In this document: piece after piece, positions 33,019-41,243 of the stretch | Position numbering within the stretch: the stretch's first letter is position 1 | Layout: every line of letters starts with the position of its first letter | Source: Flavobacteriales bacterium | GTDB taxonomy: Bacteria > Bacteroidota > Bacteroidia > Flavobacteriales_E > Vicingaceae | Direction of reading: 5' to 3' | NCBI GenBank assembly: GCA_020635825.1 | Contig: JACJZA010000016.1 | Coordinates: forward strand, 1-62,622 | DNA length: 62,622 bases | Notes under the pieces: model-generated | What the model saw: only the letters and a program-made list of their open reading frames with translations | Database searches by the model: none | What the model was told of the DNA's origin: nothing | Made by a program: the position numbers and the translations under genes

Positions 33019-34923
33019 TTATTTCCTCCATTCCAGTAAATTTTTGGAGTTAGTAATTAACTTATTGTTTTCCATTAACCATTGAATTACTTTAATGGTT
33101 TTATCTTCTTTTACATTTTTTACTCCGTTAACTAATTGAGTAATCGCTAGGGGAGAATCGTTTAAGAGTTCTTTTATTTGATCAGACACCAAACTAAATT
33201 CCATGTCACTTAAATCTAATTTATTTCGTTCTAAGCATACATCGCAAACACCACAACGATAACTTTCTTTTTGTCCAAAATATTCCAGTAAAATTTGGCT
33301 ACGACATTTGTGAGTAGAAAAAGCATAATAAATTACTCCTTCCATTTTTTTTATGGCTACTTCTTTTCGGTCGTGATAATGTTGTTTAGATATGTACAAT
33401 GATTTCGTTTCTAATCGTGGAGTTAAAAAAGTAAGCTGAGGTAAGTTGCTCTGTTTTTCGTAACTGATGATATTGATATGGCTTAAATAATCCAATGCTT
33501 TTTCAATTTTTTCCCTATCAGATTTCATTCTTTTTGCCAATTCCGACTCATTAATTTTTACAAAATTTTCAAACAATCCGGTATAAGAACGTAAAATGGT
33601 TTTGATGAATAAATCGTATTTAATGTTTTTTACTTGAAACTCATACAATTCAGCTTTATTAACTTCTATTTTAATTCTGGAAGGATTGTAATAAGCTTCC
33701 GATAAAAATAAATAACCTTCTTTTTCGATAAATTTTAAACAATGAAAAACGGTAGATACCGAAAAATTGTATTGCTTGCTAAAGTCGATAATATCAAAAA
33801 AATAGCTTTCGTTTAAAGCAGCACCAATTGGTATTTGAAAGTAGTTTGCTAATGCTTGATAAACTTGTTTTATGGTATCTAATTCGGGGAAGCTACTAAT
33901 GATTTGTGATTCTAAATTCAATCTATCTGCTCCTTCTACCAATAAAATAGCATAGGCTTTTTGTTCATCACGTCCAGCACGACCAGCTTCTTGGAAATAT
34001 GCTTCTAGCGATGCCGGTAAATCTAGATGTACCACCGAACGAACATCAGGTTTGTCTATTCCCATCCCAAAAGCGTTGGTAGAAACTATCACTCTGGTTC
34101 GGTTTTCAATCCAATTACTTTGTTTAATGTTTCTTTGTTCGTTCGTCAATCCGGCATGATAATAATCTGCAGAAACACCATTTTTATGTAAAAACTGAGC
34201 AATTTCTTGAGTGCGCTTTCTAGTACCAACATAAACCACAGAAGTACCTTTAATTTTATTCAGTATTTTTAATAAACGATTTAGTTTATCTTCTTCCTGA
34301 ACAACAACGTAAGCAATATTTTTTCGCTCAAAACTTTTTTGCAGAACGTTTTCTTCTTTAAATTTTAATTGATGTTGAATGTCTTTTACCACTTCGGGGG
34401 TGGCAGTCGCCGTAAGAGCTAAAAAGGGGATGTCTGGTTTTAATTCACGTAAATGAGCAATGTTTAAATAAGACGGTCTGAAATCGTAACCCCACTGAGA
34501 AATACAATGTGATTCATCAATGGCAAACAAATTCACATTCATTTTTTTGAGGCGTTCTCTAAAAATTTCTGTCTCAATTCGTTCTGGAGAAACATATAAA
34601 AATTTGAAATCGCCATACACACAATTATCCAATGCAACATCAATTTCTCTGTTGGTCATTCCTGAGTAAATAGCAATGGCTTTAATGCCTCTTTTAACCA
34701 AATTTTCCACCTGGTCTTTCATTAAAGCTATCAAAGGAGAAATGACAATGCAAATTCCATCTTTGCTCATCGCAGGAACTTGAAAACAAATCGATTTACC
34801 CCCTCCTGTAGGCAATAATGCTAAAGTATCTTTACCCTCTAAAACGCTACTAATAATATCTTCCTGTAAAGGACGAAATTGATTATAACCCCAATATTTT
34901 AATAGTATTTGATGGATGTCCAT
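33019..34923 (-). CDS. recQ: ATP-dependent DNA helicase RecQ (short form)
   Basis: 634 residues. Walker A PTGGGKS (38-44), motif II DESH followed by CISQWGYDFRPSY (the RecQ aromatic-rich loop), motif III ALTATAT, and motif VI around QEAGRAGRDE. The RecQ-Ct zinc site has cysteines in HKCRSQ and YRCGVCDVC, then a winged helix. An HRDC domain is not apparent; the C-terminus is about 60 residues of other sequence. It unwinds DNA 3' to 5' in recombination and fork repair. The GNAT gene follows at once on the same strand. Confidence 0.93.
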   Translation of the reverse strand: MDIHQILLKYWGYNQFRPLQEDIISSVLEGKDTLALLPTGGGKSICFQVPAMSKDGICIVISPLIALMKDQVENLVKRGIKAIAIYSGMTNREIDVALDNCVYGDFKFLYVSPERIETEIFRERLKKMNVNLFAIDESHCISQWGYDFRPSYLNIAHLRELKPDIPFLALTATATPEVVKDIQHQLKFKEENVLQKSFERKNIAYVVVQEEDKLNRLLKILNKIKGTSVVYVGTRKRTQEIAQFLHKNGVSADYYHAGLTNEQRNIKQSNWIENRTRVIVSTNAFGMGIDKPDVRSVVHLDLPASLEAYFQEAGRAGRDEQKAYAILLVEGADRLNLESQIISSFPELDTIKQVYQALANYFQIPIGAALNESYFFDIIDFSKQYNFSVSTVFHCLKFIEKEGYLFLSEAYYNPSRIKIEVNKAELYEFQVKNIKYDLFIKTILRSYTGLFENFVKINESELAKRMKSDREKIEKALDYLSHINIISYEKQSNLPQLTFLTPRLETKSLYISKQHYHDRKEVAIKKMEGVIYYAFSTHKCRSQILLEYFGQKESYRCGVCDVCLERNKLDLSDMEFSLVSDQIKELLNDSPLAITQLVNGVKNVKEDKTIKVIQWLMENNKLITNSKNLLEWRK

Positions 34924-35092
34924 AGCAAGTTGAAAGTTACAAAGTTTTGATGAGAATTTAATCTGGTTACAAGTTTCTTGTTTCTGGTTGTTTGTTTAAT
35001 TGATTTATGCCAACAACCAATAACTAGCAACTAGTATACAGCAACTAGCAACTAGTAAACAGAAATCCGAAACTTTTTTTATTTTTACAGTT

Positions 35093-36109
35093 ATGAATCC
35101 ATTAGTGGCATTTTTTAAGTTAATCAGGTTACCCAACTTGTTAATCATTGTGTTAACGCAATATGTGATTCGATATGCTATTGTAGGTTCTTTTTTAGGC
35201 TTGAGTGGTTTTGAATTGTTAATGTCAGAATTAGATTTCTTTTTGTTGTCGCTTTCTACCGTTATGATTGCAGCAGCGGGTTATATTATCAACGATTATT
35301 TTGATACCAAAGTAGATAGGGTAAATCGACCTACTAAAATTATTGTTGGGAAATACATCAAGCGAAGAGTTTGTATGGGTGCCCACATTGTTATTAGCGG
35401 TTTAGCATTGATAATTGCAGCTTATGTAGCTTATAAAGTAGGGAATTTTAAATTGGTTTTAATACAACTCATTTCTGTTGGAACACTTTGGTATTATTCT
35501 GTTTCATTTAAAAAGAGAGTGTTGATTGGAAATGTGGTGGTAGCTATTTTGGCGGCTTTAGTTCCTTTTGTGGCAGGATTTTATGAGTTATTGTTACAGA
35601 AAAAACAAGCTATTGAAATTGTAAATATTACCATGTTTTATGTTGAACGAGGTACATCATTTGAAGATGTAATGATTTTGTTTCAGCAAATTCTAGCAAA
35701 TATTTTTAAATGGGTAGTTGGCTTTTCGGTGTTTGCATTTTTAAGCACCATGGTGCGTGAAATTATAAAAGACATAGAAGATTATGAAGGCGATAAAAAA
35801 TATGGGAGCAACACCTTGCCTGTAGTTTATGGACAAATAAAAGCTAAAAGAGTTGCTCAAATGATTGCTTTAATAATGATGGTTTTATTGGGATTATTAC
35901 AATACAAACAATTGCAAAGCAACGACACTACTTCGTTTATGTATTTCTTATTCGCCATTCAAATTCCATTAGGGTACATTTGTTTTCAATTGAATAAAGC
36001 AACAGAGAAAAAAGATTATTCCAAATTAAGCACTTATACTAAGTTAGTGATGTTGGGTGGAATTTTATATGCGTTATTGTTCACTTATACTCTTTATTCT
36101 GCTTCATGA
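35093..36109 (+). CDS. UbiA-family prenyltransferase
   Basis: 338 residues with eight to nine membrane segments. The two Asp-rich metal-binding motifs are NDYFDTKVDRVNRP (first) and DIEDYEGDKKYGSNTLP (second). Such proteins attach prenyl chains to aromatic or glycerol acceptors in the inner membrane. In Bacteroidota this group is often labelled geranylgeranylglycerol-phosphate transferase, but the true acceptor is not established. The stop overlaps the maf start (ATGA, 4 bp), a pairing that suggests a fixed operon. Confidence 0.88.
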   Translation: MNPLVAFFKLIRLPNLLIIVLTQYVIRYAIVGSFLGLSGFELLMSELDFFLLSLSTVMIAAAGYIINDYFDTKVDRVNRPTKIIVGKYIKRRVCMGAHIVISGLALIIAAYVAYKVGNFKLVLIQLISVGTLWYYSVSFKKRVLIGNVVVAILAALVPFVAGFYELLLQKKQAIEIVNITMFYVERGTSFEDVMILFQQILANIFKWVVGFSVFAFLSTMVREIIKDIEDYEGDKKYGSNTLPVVYGQIKAKRVAQMIALIMMVLLGLLQYKQLQSNDTTSFMYFLFAIQIPLGYICFQLNKATEKKDYSKLSTYTKLVMLGGILYALLFTYTLYSAS

Positions 36110-36687
36110 ATCCACTAGAACATTTGTCTTGGAAAATTGTGCTGGCTTCTAAATCGCCACGAAGACAACAATTGTTAAAAGATTTAGGGTTGGATTTTGA
36201 AATTCGTACCAAAGAAGTAGAAGAAGTTTATCCGGATGATTTAAAAAAACAAGAAGTAGCTCTTTATTTGAGTGAGTTTAAGGCCACTGCTTTTAAAGGT
36301 GATTTACGTGAAAAGGAATTACTCATTACTTCCGATACCATTGTATGTTTAGAAGATAGAATTATTGGGAAACCAAAAGATAGAGAAGATGCCTTTCATA
36401 TGTTGAGCGACCTCTCGGGTAAAATGCACGAAGTAATTACAGCTGTAACCCTAACTTCCCAGCAAAAACAACATTCTTTTTATGTTGTAACTGAGGTGTA
36501 TTTTAAAATTCTTTCCAATTTCGAAATTGATTACTACATCAATGCTTTCCAACCTTTTGATAAAGCCGGTAGTTATGGCATACAAGAATGGATTGGATAC
36601 ATTGGTATTGAAAAAATTGTAGGTTCATACTTTAATGTAATGGGCTTGCCGGTAAAAGAGTTGTATGAAGCTTTAGAGGAGTTTTAA
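36106..36687 (+). CDS. maf: Maf-family nucleoside triphosphate pyrophosphatase
   Basis: 193 residues, normal length. Signatures LASKSPRRQQLLKDLG at residues 14-29, SDTIVCLEDRIIGKP in the middle and the late YGIQEWIGYIGIEKIVGSY are all typical. Maf proteins hydrolyse non-canonical or modified NTPs (dTTP/UTP or m7GTP groups) and affect septation when overproduced in some bacteria. It overlaps the preceding UbiA-family gene by 4 bp, and its stop overlaps the stop of the following leftward gene. Confidence 0.93.
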   Translation: MNPLEHLSWKIVLASKSPRRQQLLKDLGLDFEIRTKEVEEVYPDDLKKQEVALYLSEFKATAFKGDLREKELLITSDTIVCLEDRIIGKPKDREDAFHMLSDLSGKMHEVITAVTLTSQQKQHSFYVVTEVYFKILSNFEIDYYINAFQPFDKAGSYGIQEWIGYIGIEKIVGSYFNVMGLPVKELYEALEEF

Positions 36688-37085
36688 AGAAAATTATGTA
36701 ACCAATCTAAAGCATCTTTTTCATTGTCAAAAATTTTAACGGGACATTTAGTTTCGTTTAATTTAACGTAGCTGTTCACTAACATTTTTAACCCCACATT
36801 ATTTTTGGTAATAATAAAAGCCTCTGCTTTTCTGTATCGATAAATTTCGGCAGCGTTTGCCATGTATTCTCTAGCTTCAGTACTGTATTCAATTAAACTA
36901 CCTCGGGTATCAATTAATAATGGAGTAGATTGGTAATCACACAATTCAAAAATAGCTTGGTCTCTTCGTTTTACTTCTTCTATATCAATATTTGGGTAAT
37001 TGTTATATTTAATTAAGATATAACCATCCTCTACTTTTTCAAGTGTACCCGATTTTAGTTGGATAAATGTTTTTTTGTCTGTCAT
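36684..37085 (-). CDS. STAS-like small protein (DUF7793-like)
   Basis: 133 residues with no signal peptide. The pattern of an N-terminal beta pair (GTLEKVEDGYILIKYN), then VKRRDQAIFELC, LLIDTRGS and a C-terminal helix DALDWLHNFL resembles the STAS/SpoIIAA-like fold described for a conserved Bacteroidota family. The function is unknown. It converges with maf, overlapping by 4 bp at the stop codons. Immediately downstream on its own strand is the second solitary cassette. Confidence 0.65.
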   Translation of the reverse strand: MTDKKTFIQLKSGTLEKVEDGYILIKYNNYPNIDIEEVKRRDQAIFELCDYQSTPLLIDTRGSLIEYSTEAREYMANAAEIYRYRKAEAFIITKNNVGLKMLVNSYVKLNETKCPVKIFDNEKDALDWLHNFL

Positions 37086-37135
37086 ACAAACAATAGTAAA
37101 TAACTTGGTAAAATTAGAAATTAATTGGAATTATG

Positions 37136-37202
37136 GATTTTTTCGTTTGACGGTTAGTGTAAAATGCGTTTTAATGCATTTTACACCGTGTTGACAAATG
37201 TT
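37136..37202. repeat. attC-like palindromic site downstream of solitary cassette C2
   Basis: After the shared GATTTTTTCGTTTGACG (37136-37152), GTGTAAAATGC (37157-37167) and GCATTTTACAC (37176-37186) form a perfect 11-bp stem with loop GTTTTAAT. The core GTTGACAAATGTT follows (37190-37202), with its inverted copy at 37741-37753. The ~55-bp size is in the range of integron attC sites. Confidence 0.65.
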
Positions 37203-37205
37203 AAT

Positions 37206-37736
37206 TTAATGATGACTTTCCCAATGAGGTGTAACATTTTTTTCTTTCCAAATTCTATAATCCGATACAATTTCAGAATCATTACAGAGCTTTCTCAGAT
37301 CATCAATTTTTATTGATTTAGGATTTGTAGATTCAATAACCCATTTTTCGAGTGCTACTGTCCCTGTATCCAATTTTTCATAATAGAGTTTATTATCTAG
37401 TCGATTATAAATAGCATACTCTAATCGCAATTTACTTGACTGGTGTGAAGTCCAGCCATCATCATATTCTTCTGTTTTTTCATAAATGGAATAAAAGGCA
37501 AAGGAGCAACTATCAATCGTCTTACCATCTTGAGAATTGAGGTGAATTTTAATGATTTCTAAATTTTGCTCTAAGATATTGATCTGCTTTTTTGCCTCGC
37601 CATACCTTTCAAATTGAATCATTTGAGCATCCTTTGAATTCACCTTTTGGAATTCTCTCATGATTGAATCTTCAAAAAAACTAGGGTTCAGCATGTTTGA
37701 AAATTGGAATACATATATCAATAAAGTAATTGCCAT
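37206..37736 (-). CDS. Unknown protein, cassette C2
   Basis: 176 residues, not recognised. The first ~15 residues are hydrophobic (MAITLLIYVFQFSNML) and may be a short signal or membrane anchor. The rest is hydrophilic, with a central helical part (GEAKKQINILEQNLEIIKIH) and two Trp-containing segments near the C-terminus. The ATG lies only 5 bp inside the cassette boundary (core 37741-37753) and no promoter fits in that space. Expression must come from outside, most simply from the lysC-lysA transcript, which runs in the same direction. The stop is 4 bp from the downstream core. Confidence 0.75.
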   Translation of the reverse strand: MAITLLIYVFQFSNMLNPSFFEDSIMREFQKVNSKDAQMIQFERYGEAKKQINILEQNLEIIKIHLNSQDGKTIDSCSFAFYSIYEKTEEYDDGWTSHQSSKLRLEYAIYNRLDNKLYYEKLDTGTVALEKWVIESTNPKSIKIDDLRKLCNDSEIVSDYRIWKEKNVTPHWESHH

Positions 37737-37740
37737 ATTT

Positions 37741-37850
37741 AATATTTGTCAACGTCAGTGTTAGAAATGTTTTAATCCCCAATCGAGTTGAGGACAAGTT
37801 GTTTTTACACTTTGTCAAACGAAGTTAGCGTTTTTTTAGTACAAAGTCAA
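37741..37850. repeat. attC-like site and landing-site repeat upstream of cassette C2
   Basis: The core AATATTTGTCAAC (37741-37753) is the inverted copy of 37190-37202 with one mismatch. It is followed by AGTGTTAG, pairing with TTACACT near 37805. Then comes the 38-bp repeat 37813-37850, shared with 28575-28612 (two mismatches). The repeat overlaps the lysA stop codon (TGA at 37847-37849). Confidence 0.6.
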
Positions 37851-38992
37851 GTAAATAAAACCTCGTTCAATTCTCTTAAATTATAGCCATTTGCCATTAC
37901 TTCTCCATAAGCACCGGCTGTTCTGATAGCAATAATATCTCCACGCTGAGTTTCGGGTAATGTAATGGCTTTCCCAAAGCAATCAGAGCTCTCGCAAACT
38001 GGTCCCACCACATCGTATTTTTGCTCATTATTTGTTGAACTTAAATTTTCAATTTTATGCACAGCCTGATACAGAGCAGGACGTAATAGCTCAGTCATAC
38101 CGGCATCAACTATGGCAAAATTGGTATTTACCCCTTTTTTTACGTACAATACTTTGGTTATCAAATTTCCACATTGAGCCACCACAGCTCTGCCCAGTTC
38201 AAAATGCAATTGTTGGTTGGGTAATAGGTTTAAAAACTCATTAAACAACCCAAAGTAACTTTTAAAATCGGGTATTAGGTTGTTATCAGGGGTTTCATAA
38301 TCAACACCTAAACCTCCGCCTACATTTATATGTTGTAGGGTGAAGTGTCGTTGCACAAACCATTCCTGTATTTCATTTACTCGTAAGCACAAACCTTTAA
38401 AAACACTTAAGTCGGTTATTTGCGAACCAATGTGAAAATGCAAGCCAATTAATTCAATGTTGCTTAAATCTGTTAGTTTGTTTACCACATCCTCCAGCTC
38501 CCACATGTTTATTCCAAACTTGTTTTCTTCCAGTCCGGTAGTAATGTAATGGTGCGTTTTGGCATTTACATTGGGATTTATTCGCAAGGCAATTTGTGCT
38601 ACTTTATTTGTAGACATTGCCAATTCGTTTATCACCTCAATTTCGGGTATCGATTCACAGTTAAAACAAAAAATATCATTGTCCAATGCGATGTTGATTT
38701 CTCTGTCTGATTTTCCAACCCCTGCAAAAGCAATACTTTCACTCTCAAAACCACATTCTTTAGCTTTTAAAATTTCGTTGCCACTTACGCAGTCTGCCCC
38801 CAATCCATATTCTCTAATGGTGTTTAAAATGGTGTCGTTTACATTGGCTTTTAGTGCGTAATGAACATGATAATTGTATCGATCGGCTTCTGTTTTAAGA
38901 ACCGATAATGTTTCTTTCAAGATCCCTAAATCATAATGATAAAATGGAGTAGGGGTTTGCTCAAATCTTTGTATGATTTCTGGAGTAAACAT
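37847..38992 (-). CDS. lysA: Diaminopimelate decarboxylase
   Basis: 381 residues of the alanine-racemase-fold decarboxylase group. The PLP lysine is K48 in HYALKANVND. Gly-rich phosphate-binding GGGLGVDYE, GLHFHIGSQ, and the C-terminal GPVCESSDCFG (with the active-site Cys) and AGAYG are present. It makes L-lysine from meso-diaminopimelate. It lies 3 bp after lysC, in one leftward operon. The stop codon lies within the dispersed landing-site repeat. Confidence 0.94.
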   Translation of the reverse strand: MFTPEIIQRFEQTPTPFYHYDLGILKETLSVLKTEADRYNYHVHYALKANVNDTILNTIREYGLGADCVSGNEILKAKECGFESESIAFAGVGKSDREINIALDNDIFCFNCESIPEIEVINELAMSTNKVAQIALRINPNVNAKTHHYITTGLEENKFGINMWELEDVVNKLTDLSNIELIGLHFHIGSQITDLSVFKGLCLRVNEIQEWFVQRHFTLQHINVGGGLGVDYETPDNNLIPDFKSYFGLFNEFLNLLPNQQLHFELGRAVVAQCGNLITKVLYVKKGVNTNFAIVDAGMTELLRPALYQAVHKIENLSSTNNEQKYDVVGPVCESSDCFGKAITLPETQRGDIIAIRTAGAYGEVMANGYNLRELNEVLFT

Positions 38993-38995
38993 GGC

Positions 38996-40306
38996 TTAAA
39001 ACAATTTTTCGTTTAAAGCCTGTAAAGCAGCTTTTTTATCAGAAGTATTTACCAATACCGAAACATTGTGTTTGCTCCCACCATAAGATATCATTCTAAT
39101 TGGGATGTCTTGCAAAGCATCAAAAATTTTAAGTGCATAACCTTTGCTTTCAGCAATAAAATTGCCAACTACACATATGATAGATAGATTTTCATCAATT
39201 TCTACGCTACCATATTTTTGTAGCTCTTCCACAATTTTTGAAAGATTTTGAGTTTCGTCAATTGTTAGTGATACAGCCACCTCAGATGTAGTAATCATAT
39301 CAATAGGAGTTTTGTACATTTCAAATATTTCAAACACTTTTCGCATAAAACCATAGGCTAATAACATCCTACCTGATTTTATTTTTACTGCTGTAATGTC
39401 ATCTTTGGCAGCAATGGCTTTTATCCCTTCTGTTCCTGTTATACTACTTATTAAAGTGCCTTCAGCTTCCGGTTGCATGGTGTTTTTTAGTCGAACAGGA
39501 ATGTTAGCTAACTTTGCAGGTAAAATACTCGATGGATGTAATATTTTAGCCCCAAAATAAGCTAACTCAGCCGCTTCATCAAAAGATAAATGAGATAATG
39601 GATGAGTATTTTCTACATATCTTGGGTCATTATTGTGCATTCCATCAATGTCAGTCCATATTTGGATTTCATCAGCATTGATACCAGCTCCAACCAACGA
39701 AGCAGTATAATCACTTCCGCCTCTTTTTAGGTTGTCAATTTCTCCATAAGAGTTTCTACAAATAAATCCTTGAGTAATATAAACAGATTGTTGTTCTTGT
39801 TCTTTTACTTCTCTTTGTAAGTTCTCTCTAATGTAAAACAAGTCGGGTTCATTGTCTTTATCAATACGCATAAAATTCAATGCAGGAATTAATGCAGATT
39901 TTATGCCTTGTTCTTGCAACAAGAAATGAAACAAAGCAGTAGAAATTAACTCACCTTGAGCCAATATGGCTTTTTCTTCATAAATCGTAAACATGTCTTG
40001 TGTAAACGATTTAATGTAGTTGAAGTGAGATTGAATTAATTCCTTTCCTTTGGCTTTAAATTCATCAGTTTTATAAAGTTCATTTACAGTATCAAAATAT
40101 TTCTTTTCTAAGTTTAAAATTTGGTCTAAAGCACCTTCATTGTTCTTTTTATAAAGGTAGTTAGCAATTTCTACTAATGAATTTGTAGTTCCTGACATAG
40201 CAGAAAGTACTACAATTTTCGGTTCGCTGAAGCTCACTAATTGAGCTACTTCGTGCATTCTTTGTGCCGAACCTACCGAAGTACCACCAAATTTTAATAC
40301 AATCAT
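38996..40306 (-). CDS. lysC: Aspartate kinase, monofunctional
   Basis: 436 residues. KFGGTSVG at 4-11 begins the kinase domain; RGGSDYTASLVGAGI and WTDIDGM are catalytic. The C-terminal part has two ACT-like subdomains (residues about 300-436), which usually mediate feedback inhibition by lysine or threonine. It phosphorylates aspartate, the first step to lysine, threonine and methionine; with lysA directly downstream it probably serves lysine and cell-wall diaminopimelate. There is no homoserine dehydrogenase fusion. Confidence 0.93.
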   Translation of the reverse strand: MIVLKFGGTSVGSAQRMHEVAQLVSFSEPKIVVLSAMSGTTNSLVEIANYLYKKNNEGALDQILNLEKKYFDTVNELYKTDEFKAKGKELIQSHFNYIKSFTQDMFTIYEEKAILAQGELISTALFHFLLQEQGIKSALIPALNFMRIDKDNEPDLFYIRENLQREVKEQEQQSVYITQGFICRNSYGEIDNLKRGGSDYTASLVGAGINADEIQIWTDIDGMHNNDPRYVENTHPLSHLSFDEAAELAYFGAKILHPSSILPAKLANIPVRLKNTMQPEAEGTLISSITGTEGIKAIAAKDDITAVKIKSGRMLLAYGFMRKVFEIFEMYKTPIDMITTSEVAVSLTIDETQNLSKIVEELQKYGSVEIDENLSIICVVGNFIAESKGYALKIFDALQDIPIRMISYGGSKHNVSVLVNTSDKKAALQALNEKLF

Positions 40307-40324
40307 TTTTTAAATTTTAAGTGA

Positions 40325-40332
40325 CAAAAGTA
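40325..40332 (-). promoter_or_regulatory. -7 box of lysC-lysA
   Basis: Leftward TACTTTTG matches TAnnTTTG, 18 bp before the lysC start. The -33 region is very A-rich and not recognisable. Confidence 0.5.
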
Positions 40333-40484
40333 ATAACTAAATTTATATATTTAAAAAAAAGTTAAAAATATAACAAAAATACTTTTTAATTGAGCAATAG
40401 TAAGCTTTTATTGAATTGAAAATTAAAAATAATACTGTAGAATTACATTAACATTTTTTATAAAACACATCGTTTAAAAAATAT

Positions 40485-40492
40485 TACCTTTG
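40485..40492 (+). promoter_or_regulatory. -7 box of gldF
   Basis: TACCTTTG matches TAnnTTTG, 19 bp before the gldF ATG. No convincing -33 TTG is visible at the normal distance. Confidence 0.5.
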
Positions 40493-40511
40493 GGGCTTTA
40501 ACAAAAAAAGA

Positions 40512-41243
40512 ATGCTAACACTTATCAATAAAGAAATACGTAGTTTTTTAGGTTCTTTGATTGGATATATAGTGATTGCTATTTTTTTAACCACCATTGG
40601 TTTGTTTTTATGGATTTTTCCTGGTGAAACAAACGTATTAGATGCTGGTTATGCTACCATCGATCCTCTATTTTATATTGCACCCTGGGTGTTCATGTTT
40701 TTGATTCCTGCTATCACTATGCGTTTGTTTTCTGAGGAAAGTAGAACAGGAACCATTGAATTATTATTGACCAAACCATTAACCGATTTTCAAATTGTTT
40801 TTGCAAAATATCTAGCTGGATTTTCATTGGTTTTATTCTCTTTGTTACCCACTTTAGTATATTTTTATTCGGTTTACAATTTAGGTTCACCGGTAGGAAA
40901 TATAGATATGGGAGGTACGATAGGTTCTTATTTTGGATTGTTGTTTTTGGGAAGTGTTTTTGTTGCCATTGGACTTTTTTCAAGTGCTATTACCAATAAT
41001 CAGATTATCTCTTTTATTGTAGCAGTTTTCCTTTGTTTTTTCACTTATATCGGTTTTGATTCTATTAGTTCCTTAAAAATGTTGGGACCAATTGACGATT
41101 TAATTATCAAATTGGGAATCAATTCTCATTACATTTCTATGAGTAGAGGAGTGATTGATACACGTGATGTAATTTACTTTTTAGGAATTATCAGTTTGTT
41201 TTTGTTATTCACCAAAACTTCATTGAGCAGTAGAAAATGGTAA
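40512..41243 (+). CDS. gldF: GldF, membrane subunit of the gliding-associated ABC transporter
   Basis: 243 residues with six membrane segments of the ABC-2 type. The cytoplasmic loop MRLFSEESRTGTIELLLTKP, between the second and third segments, is the conserved coupling region of this family. In flavobacteria GldF and GldG work with the ATPase GldA, which is not in the window. They are needed for gliding in some species, although their exact transport role is unknown. It overlaps gldG by 7 bp. Confidence 0.9.
   Translation: MLTLINKEIRSFLGSLIGYIVIAIFLTTIGLFLWIFPGETNVLDAGYATIDPLFYIAPWVFMFLIPAITMRLFSEESRTGTIELLLTKPLTDFQIVFAKYLAGFSLVLFSLLPTLVYFYSVYNLGSPVGNIDMGGTIGSYFGLLFLGSVFVAIGLFSSAITNNQIISFIVAVFLCFFTYIGFDSISSLKMLGPIDDLIIKLGINSHYISMSRGVIDTRDVIYFLGIISLFLLFTKTSLSSRKW

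Noticed and set aside
38996..40306. Lysine riboswitch upstream of lysC
   Set aside because: The ~200-bp leader is almost pure A/T without the conserved helices or a terminator hairpin, so nothing supports a riboswitch.
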